A DNA stretch of 64,000 nt, from NCBI GenBank assembly GCA_963978545.1, contig OZ021732.1:67594328-67658327 (forward strand), given 5' to 3'. Made by a program: the position numbers and the translations under genes. The DNA comes from Linyphia triangularis (taxonomy: Eukaryota; Arthropoda; Arachnida; Araneae; Linyphiidae). Below, piece after piece: positions 57,590-64,000 of this stretch (position 1 is its first letter; each line of letters starts with the position of its first letter). The notes beneath the pieces were generated by a model that saw nothing but the letters and a program-made list of their open reading frames with translations, was not told where the DNA came from and did not search any database.

Positions 57590-58785
57590 GATAAAGCCTT
57601 CGCTGACTAACTTATTCACTCAAAACTAATTCCCCCACTTCCCATATAATAACAACTCGGAAAATTAGTACAAACATCAACAAGGACAAACAGAAAACGT
57701 AGGTTATTCCGATCTCGATTAACTTTAACTTTAAGGGGTCGAAAAGGGTCAAAGGTTCCAATCGAGGATATTCAAATGTCACACTTCCAATCTAGTCACA
57801 ACTCTGATATTTTGTACAAAGGTAAACAAAGGAAGATCACAGAAAAAGTAATAGACTGAGAGGCGACTGCAATTTTTGGACCCCATCGAACATCATTCTG
57901 AATTTTTTATAGAAATTAGAGAAAAGTGAGTAGATTAGGAATCTACTGGTCTGCTGTGGCAAAAATGGCCGAAACTGGTCAAAAATCAACTTTTAATAAG
58001 TTGAACTAAATCCAATCACCAAATGCGCCATAACTTGCCAAATAATGAGCATTTTTTTTTATTTGGTAACCCTCACTCTTTAATTTTCAATTATGAAGGT
58101 TGCAGACGATTCAGATATCTGACGACGGTCTGCCTGCATCTATTAAAAGGGAGCCAAGTTGGCAATAAACATTACGTCACTGATGACGTAACTAATGTGG
58201 TCAATTTGGCTTACTTTTAAAAGATAAAAGTTTTCCGAGCCAGAGATCAGAAATCGTTTGCCCTTTTTCTCATTGAAAATTAAAATGCAGTAGGTTGCCA
58301 GACGAAAAACTTTGTTCTCTTTTTGGCAAATTATGACATATTTGGCAATCGGATTTTAGTTCAACTCATTCCAAGTCGATTTTTGATCAGTTTCGGCCAT
58401 TTTTGCCACGGTAGACCAGTGTATTCGTAATCCACTAACTTTTCTCCAATTTCTATAAAAAAATTCAGAATGATATTCGATGAGGTCCAAAAATTGCAGT
58501 CGCCGCTCTGACTATAAGCTATTCCGATTCCGATAAGCTAATCTTAATGAATCGAAACGGATTTAAACGATCCCAACTCAGACTTTCACAAATATCACAC
58601 TTCTAATGTAGTTACAATTCCGATATTTGGTATACGAATGTCAACAGGAGCAAACATAGAAAAAATAACTTTATAAAGGTCGAAATCGGGTCAAACGTCC
58701 AAAATATGGAGTGCATGAATGTCTTTCGATAGCTAAAATGCACAAAGTAAAATTTCTTACTGAAGTCCGGGTATTCGTCAGCTAA
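57590..58785 (+). mobile_element. Helitron-like element, second copy, with nested insertion
   Basis: Shares with 31,301-33,191 the TCTCTATATA...AAAGCC start, the unit phrases CCGATCTCGATTAACTT and AAGGGGTCGAAAAGGG, the penultimate TGAATGTCTTTCGATAGCTA region, and a GGGTATTCGTCAGCTAA end. It has only two or three of the 148-bp units and is more diverged. It is split at 57,854-58,512 by a long-inverted-repeat element. Confidence 0.6.
57854..58512. mobile_element. Long-inverted-repeat element, 659 bp
   Basis: The left arm from 57,854 (GAGAGGCGACTGCAATTTTT and onward for about 170 bp) is matched inverted by the right arm ending at 58,512. Shared islands include TTTTTGGACC, ATTCTGAATTTTT, TCTACTGGTCT/AGACCAGTGTA, AAAATGGCCGAAACTG and GTTGAACTAAA. 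TA dinucleotides lie at both borders. The centre contains TTACGTCACTGATGACGTAA, a near-perfect 20-bp palindrome of two CRE-like sites. It has no transposase. A related terminus (AAATTTGCAGTCGCTTCTC) is at about 62,815-62,835. Confidence 0.75.
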
Positions 58786-58789
58786 TTTT

Positions 58790-59280
58790 ACATATAAGGT
58801 AATTGGAAGTAAAAGGTCCTGATATGTTCAGTGATCCTAGCATTGATCCCTGCAATATCTTAATAATAAGCCTTGCTATCTATACTTATCGGACAGGCCT
58901 ACTAGACCTCATTGAATAAGCTGTTAATCATTGAAGGCTCATTGGTCCTTCCACGTAAAAGATAAAATTCCGGGCCAATCACAATTTTTAATGTAATATT
59001 AATAACCAGCGTACATAGTTTTGTATTAAACTTAAATATATATGGATAACAAAAAGAAAATAAATGCTTTAAATTTTAATTAACATTTTACTTTTCTAAC
59101 CACGTATATTATAAGGTATTTAATGAATCGGCCACACATCGTTCCAATCAGGGTGGAGTTACCGGTTCACATATCGTAGTAGCGTATTCAATGAGCTGAA
59201 GTAAGCTTGCCTCGATGTATAATCGTGGATTCTCAATGCTTGATAACAGATTGATTTCATATATTTCTCTTTACTTTCAA
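58790..59280. other. AT-rich sequence without recognisable gene
   Basis: Nothing recognisable. Confidence 0.5.
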
Positions 59281-59284
59281 TTAC

Positions 59285-60030
59285 TCATATGTTAACATAG
59301 GGTAATAACGAAAGTATTGCATTAGGTCAAAAATATTATTATTATTATTATTATTTTTGCATTTCTACACGTTTTGGAACGTGCTTAGTTAGAAAAAAGA
59401 GGTCTAGAAAAAAAATGTCTGCGTGTGCCTGTCTGTCTGTGGTCAGCATAATTCCTGAACAGATTGATCAACGACATACAAATTTTGTGTACGGATTAAT
59501 GAGGTCATGGAATTTTTCATTCAAGTTTTTGTTGAAATTGCGCATGCGCATAAGTTAGCTGCCATTGAAAAGTTTATGTTTTTTAGTAATTGCCAAAAAA
59601 CAACTTTATCAATTTTGATCACAATCGATCGCCGTGGTAATGCCTTTTCAGTTGTTCTAAACATTCCCACCAATTAAATTTCCAAAGATATTCAATAAAA
59701 ACGTAAAAAGGTGAAAAACGAAGGCCTTTAACTCGGAGTTCTCTTCCCTTGACCATCGCCCATCAACTGCTGTTTGTTTTTTGTTGCACGTTGTTTTGTT
59801 GATTATGTAATATTTATCGAAAAGCGTATCGCCAATTTCGCCGTTTTGACGGTGTCTTTTTCTTGCCAATGTAACAATTATTGCCAAAAATACCGCCAAA
59901 CTGCAATTAAAAAAATAATGAAAATATGTAAACGAAAACAATAAATTATACCAATTCATAGCGAATTTCAATTCAGTGACTAGTATCAAGTGTAATTAAA
60001 AGTTGTGCCATGTTCCGCACCCTTATTTTT
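59285..60030 (+). repeat. Dispersed repeat family C, copy 2
   Basis: Colinear with 8,480-9,125. It starts with GAAAGTATTGCATTAGGTCA, passes a (TTA)n run and a CTGTCTGTCTGTG run, and ends with a GTTCCGCACCC segment. The 110-codon minus frame inside (59,657-59,989) is not conserved in copy 1 and is not called. Confidence 0.6.
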
Positions 60031-60034
60031 TATG

Positions 60035-60845
60035 TTATTCAAAGAGCTAATTTCCTGAAATGTTTTCTCGAAAATTCATGTGATTTTGTGTATTTATTGC
60101 GACAAATCCCCCAAAAAGATAGGTGTAGACTGCAAATGAAAGATCCTTGCTACTATTCCCGAAAACGTCGCATTAATAAAAGAAACCCGGAAACGAATCA
60201 ATTTCTACGATTCCAGTTGTGAAACTGAGTGTTTTCCCGTTTCTTCAATATGTTATTGAATTACTTTATTTTGCAACACTGTTAAATGTATTAAACAATT
60301 CATCTTACGAAGCGATTTTTACGGAAACATTTGTTTGCGAAATATAATTACGACAAAAAACGTTATTAGAAATTCTGAGAGCTTGTTTCTGGCAGCTTTT
60401 TTTCTGCTGCTTACGACAATCTAAGACTTATTAATTATGTAAACTTCTTTTAAAGATGTTATTTTTTTAGTTTTATTTCTATATTATATGTACGTTAGAT
60501 TATGGAACGTGGAATTTCCCCCTTTCCATTAAAAAAGTGTTTTGTTTGAAGGAATGATATGAAGAATTAAATATTGGAGTTTGTCGAATCGATTTTGTAT
60601 CCTATTACAGATCACATATTGAAAAACGCACGCTTATCTTATGAACGAGAATCCAAATTCATTCAAAAGAATTTAAATGACAATTCGAACAAATCAGAAT
60701 ATAGTAATCTGTTATTTTAATTCAGAGCTAAGAAGGTGACCTAGGAAGAAAATGTAGAAGAAACATAGTATAATTTTTGCAAGTTATTCTGGTGAAAGCA
60801 CTTTTGGTAAAAGCCCCATCGTTCAGCTGTGCTTCAATAATCGGT
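60035..60845. other. AT-rich sequence without recognisable gene
   Basis: No gene or element recognised. Confidence 0.5.
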
Positions 60846-60849
60846 CTCA

Positions 60850-61346
60850 ACAATGGCGGATCCAGCGAGGGGCGGAGGGGCGATCGCCCCCTCCTTTATT
60901 CATGGACCGTGCGCTGCTCTCAGGTTTTGCATGAAATCTATCAATATTTGACGAATCCGCACTGAACATTTTTAATAAAAATGTTCTCATCCGAAAAATT
61001 GAGATGAAAAAGCCGAGGACGAAGCAAGACAACAAAGCAAATTATAGTTTGAAAATATTCAATGTGTATATGTATTCGTTGTTAGATTGTTCTGTCTATC
61101 ATATTTAACAATAATCTATCTTGAATCAAATAGTTGTAGACAACGCTAATTAATTGTCGTAAATTCACACGTAGCCAACCATTGTGTCGGCTTTATGTTA
61201 TTGAGACTTTTTACCTCTTTATAACATATTCTATGTAATCAAAGTCATCCCATGGTATAGTTCTGCAACTTAAGAGCAACAAAATGTACCTAAGCTATTC
61301 AACAGCCACCGCCCCCTCCGAAATAAAACTCTTGTATCCACCCTTG
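60850..61346. mobile_element. hAT-type non-autonomous element (family G, copy 2), 497 bp
   Basis: The left end CAATGGCGGATCCAGCGAGG is nearly identical to the start of the element at 39,132. The right end inverted is CAAGGGTGGATACAAGAG. Interior islands (TTTGACGAATCC, GAGATGAAAA, GCCGAGGAC, GCAAATTATAG-type) are in the same order as copy 1. The flanking 8-mers (GGTCTCAA and GGTAGCCC) do not match well, so the target duplication has decayed or a border is off. Confidence 0.7.
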
Positions 61347-61349
61347 GGT

Positions 61350-62055
61350 AGCCCGCTATTAAAATTAAAAAAAAAACAAAAAACAACAACATTGTTTTAA
61401 GTTTAATCGCATGAAAGCCCGTCAGATTAACTTGTTCAATATTTTGGTTGTAGTTTGAGACCAAATTGTGGTTCATTCATAAAAATAAGGAGTACAATTT
61501 AAATGTCTTATCTTGAAAAAAATTTCAATTTTTTATGTTAACTTTTGGAGTTAATTTTTTGAAATTTTTTTAAGTGCTGTATAAATTTTTCTCTTGTTCT
61601 TATAAATAGAAAGCATTTATTATTATACATATTTTCTATTCATTGCCAAGTTTTAAAACTTTTAACTGTTGAAAATAAAAAATAAATTGATTAGAAAAGT
61701 TTGTTATAGATGCTCCGAACATTGGTTATAGTTACAATGATATATAACTTGTGTTCAAAATTACTGTTCTGCAATGCATATGCAACCCTAATAAATAACT
61801 TTAATTCTTACTACAGTTATTCAATTTATATAATAATTGGAAATATATTTTGCAGGCAAATTCTCTACAATTCTTCGTTATCATATGTTATATGGTATAA
61901 AGAAAATTTCATTACATTTTATATTTAAGCTATAATTGTACACTCACAGAATTATACATAACACAAATAATAATTAAAATTTTATTTGTGTTATGTATAA
62001 TTTATGAACATAAATTTTTTGCTTTTAAGTAAAATATTTATTCTAAACATAAAAA
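61350..62055. other. AT-rich spacer with a perfect inverted repeat
   Basis: No gene. The stem at 61,950-62,002 is listed separately. Confidence 0.5.
61950..62002. repeat. Perfect 21-bp inverted repeat
   Basis: AATTATACATAACACAAATA plus A (61,950-61,970) is matched without mismatch by its inverse at 61,982-62,002, with an 11-base loop. Function unknown; possibly a remnant of a snapped-back element. Confidence 0.9.
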
Positions 62056-62059
62056 AAAC

Positions 62060-62640
62060 CTACTGTGAATTTTTGCGATCAAACGACATTCATGCAATCC
62101 ACATTTCGCACGTTTTCCCCATTTTGACCACTGAAAATTGGTTAAACGAGATCGGAATATCTTACTTTTTTAACACTTGTTGACAGGACATTAGTACCGA
62201 ATTTCAGAGAAGTGGGATATTTGAACATCCCTCGTTTGACATGTTTAACCCCTTTTCGACCTAAGATTGGTAAATCGAAATCTGAATAGCTTACTTTTTC
62301 TAAGTTTATTCTTGATATTTGTACCTAATATCAGAATTGTGACTACGTTGGGAATTGGGATATTCCTCGTTTGAAACGTTTCGACCGCTTTTCGATTGCA
62401 TAAATTTAGTTAAACAAGATTGAAATAGTTTACTTTATCGATGCTTACCCTTGTTGACATTTGCACCAAATTTCAGAGATGTGTCTACAGTTGAAGTGGG
62501 GCACTGAAATATCTCCTGTTTGGAAGGTTTCGATCTCTTAGAATAAGTTAATGAATTCTACGTATTTTAAAGACGCTTACCTTTGGTAACAAATTTCAGC
62601 GTTGTGACTATAGTGGAATTGGACAACTCAAGGGGACTTG
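62060..62640 (-). repeat. Helitron-like 148-bp units, inverted fragment
   Basis: Read on the minus strand, this holds about four diverged units of the 31,376-33,175 array. The plus strand shows AACGAGATCGGAATA, CATCCCTCGTTTGACATGTT, TTTAACCCCTTTTCGACC and a GGTACTAA-type start. The penultimate block (GCGATCAAACGACATTCATG) matches 33,121-33,145 inverted. The terminal CTAG end is absent. Confidence 0.7.
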
Positions 62641-62840
62641 CGGACAATCACAAAGTGGTAAGATATTTTTAAAGGTGTGCTCTGATGCCTCCAAGTACCT
62701 CTCGAGTTGCTAGTGATGCACCACGTATATTTCTCATTTGCACATACATTTTTTAAGTAGTTGTTTTCTGCATTCCATAAAAAATTTAAATTGATGTTTG
62801 ATGAAGTACTACCTAAATTTGCAGTCGCTTCTCAAGAGAC
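62630..62840 (+). repeat. Dispersed repeat family D fragment plus a related MITE end
   Basis: GGGGACTTGCGGACAATCAC and AAAGGTGTGCTCTGAT match family D copies A and B. At 62,800-62,840 TTTGATGAAGTACT...AAATTTGCAGTCGC resembles the right end of the element at 57,854-58,512. Confidence 0.5.
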
Positions 62841-63060
62841 TTGTATTCGTTATAGGCTAGGAAGTGGTTGTGAGCCCATGCTGAAGGTCTTTCCACCAAT
62901 TCCATGCTTGCTGAATAATATTTTCTTGAGTAATATCTAAATGACTATCTGATGTAAAATAATAATAAAAAAAAAGTGTTTCATTACATAAACAAACGAG
63001 AAGGTGAAGTATAACCCACCTTTGGAATATAAGCTGAATGCCTAAAAACATCATAAAATA

Positions 63061-63410
63061 CAAGGTGAGACCGAAAAGTAAGGTGACTGATGTCATAATA
63101 ATCACTGTATTATATATTTGCAGATAAATACATCACTGTCCTTCAAAGTAGTTCCCGCCGTCTACAGTACACTTCTAACAACGTTCATACAAGTTCTTGA
63201 AACTTCTGAAAAAGTCCTCCTTTGAGACTGTTTTAAGTTCCTTGATCAAAGGAGGACATTTTCAGAAGTTTCAAGAACTTGTATGAATGTTGTCAGAAGT
63301 GTATTGTAGACGGCGGGGACTACTTTGAAGGACAGTGATGTATTTATCTGCAAATATATAATACAGTGATTATTATGACATCAGTCACCTTACTTTTCGG
63401 TCTCACCTTG
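63061..63410. mobile_element. Mariner-derived foldback element, 350 bp palindrome
   Basis: The left arm starts CAAGGTGAGACCGAAAAGTA; the right arm is its inverse, and the two agree with few mismatches over about 165 bp each around a roughly 20-base spacer (near 63,226-63,245). TA flanks both ends. On the plus strand the right arm encodes FQELV...QKCIVDGGDYFEG, matching the C-terminal 'C....GDYFEG' of mariner transposases, and it is followed by a mariner-type terminal repeat. The element is two head-to-head copies of one mariner 3' end with the rest of the gene lost. Confidence 0.92.
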
Positions 63411-63756
63411 TAGTCCAAATAACATGTTAAAACAAATTTCAGTCCGTGTAAAATAATTTTATTTTAAAACTTTTTTTACATGTTCTGACCGCCTCTCCGC
63501 CACATCCACCATGGGCATACCAACTGAATTGGAATTTTGACATTACCTATAAGTTAACTAACTATAGTTACACAGTTCAGTCAGTCAGTGTAAAATAACT
63601 GGCCCAAAAGTGTCGCTGCCTCCTTTACTAATACGCTCATTACTGAATGCCTGTCTGACTAACTCACTCTGTAACGCCAAGTCTTTTCATTTATTTTTAT
63701 TTCCCGTGATGTAGAAATTACTTTGTTTTTACGAATTTTTTTCTCACAGAAATGTT

Positions 63757-63978
63757 TCAATTTCAACATCATTTTATTCATTGTTATAATGAAAGTGGTA
63801 ACAGTGGAAGATTATTTTTTATAAGATTCTGAGGATTTACTATAAAATACGCTCACACGTAAAAAAAAAAAAAAGGAAAAAAAAAAAAATCTAAGGAAAA
63901 TTTCAATTTTAATATAATTTTTTTCATTGTTATAAATGAAAATGGCAACAGTGGGGGATGGAATTGTCTTGAGAATTT
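63757..63978 (+). repeat. Imperfect tandem duplication, about 140-bp period
   Basis: A CATTGTTATAATGAAAGTGG TAACAGTGG block (63,778-63,807) recurs as CATTGTTATAAATGAAAATGG CAACAGTGG (63,930-63,954), both preceded by AATTTCAA and followed by a T-rich stretch. A-runs separate the two copies. Confidence 0.75.
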
Positions 63979-64000
63979 TTTTTTTTTTTTTTTTTTTTTT
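63976..64000. repeat. Poly(T) tract reaching the window end
   Basis: At least 25 T residues; true length unknown because the window ends inside it. Confidence 0.9.

Noticed and set aside
59657..59989. 110-codon minus-strand frame
   Set aside because: Lies within dispersed repeat family C and is not open in copy 1.

Overview
The window looks like non-coding, repeat-dense, very AT-rich DNA from an arthropod nuclear genome. An arachnid, probably a spider, is the best guess. The reasons are the mix of broken transposable elements (BEL/Pao LTR element, Tc1, mariner, piggyBac, several hAT-type short elements, Helitron-like repeats) and a non-LTR retrotransposon tail of a kind that I recall as abundant in spider genomes. 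There are no operons, ribosome binding sites or prokaryotic gene layouts. Most open reading frames are 60-110 codons, which is what chance gives in such DNA. The taxon call is inference.

Layout. 1-5 kb: repeat-derived DNA, including copy A (2.1-3.4 kb) of a dispersed repeat. 5.1-7.2 kb: two neighbouring short inverted-repeat elements. 8.5-9.1 kb: a second dispersed repeat family. 10.0-11.2 kb: relic of a piggyBac transposase on the minus strand. 13.6-13.8 kb: the best candidate for a host exon (minus strand), with a start codon, a TATA-like box upstream and a consensus splice donor. 14.8-16.4 kb: a complete but dead Tc1 element with 25-bp inverted ends. 18.8-27 kb: mostly featureless AT-rich DNA with one inverted-repeat element at its right edge. 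28.0-30.6 kb: two hAT-type elements. 31.3-33.2 kb: a Helitron-like element that has grown a 148-bp tandem array of about 12 units. 33.5-33.8 kb: a GC-richer, CpG-containing block with NRF1-like and CRE sites that looks like a promoter. 35.0-36.1 kb: repeat copy B with a small LINE insertion carrying a 12-bp target duplication. 36.4 kb: a tRNA-like SINE. 37.8-39.9 kb: a LINE RNase H tail split by a hAT element with a perfect 8-bp target duplication, then another hAT-type element. 42.9-45 kb: a short inverted-repeat element, a long TG microsatellite, a 43-bp tandem repeat and a perfect hairpin. 46.2-52.8 kb: a 6.6-kb BEL/Pao retrotransposon with both LTRs, a tRNA-Tyr-type primer site, gag, protease, reverse transcriptase, RNase H and integrase remains. 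It is multiply broken, has an internal gag duplication, and carries a roughly 1.1-kb insertion exactly in the protease active-site region. 53-58.8 kb: a 59-nt hairpin, a pogo-like transposase tail, and a second Helitron-like copy interrupted by an element with long inverted repeats. 59.3-63.4 kb: further copies of the dispersed families, another hAT-type element, an inverted Helitron-like fragment, and a 350-bp near-perfect mariner-derived palindrome.

No intact cellular gene can be demonstrated. The coding signals that exist belong to dead mobile elements, apart from one or two candidate first exons. The most interesting aspects are the nested insertions, the satellite growing inside a rolling-circle-type element, and the structural rearrangements inside the BEL element. 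I found no convincing new biological system.
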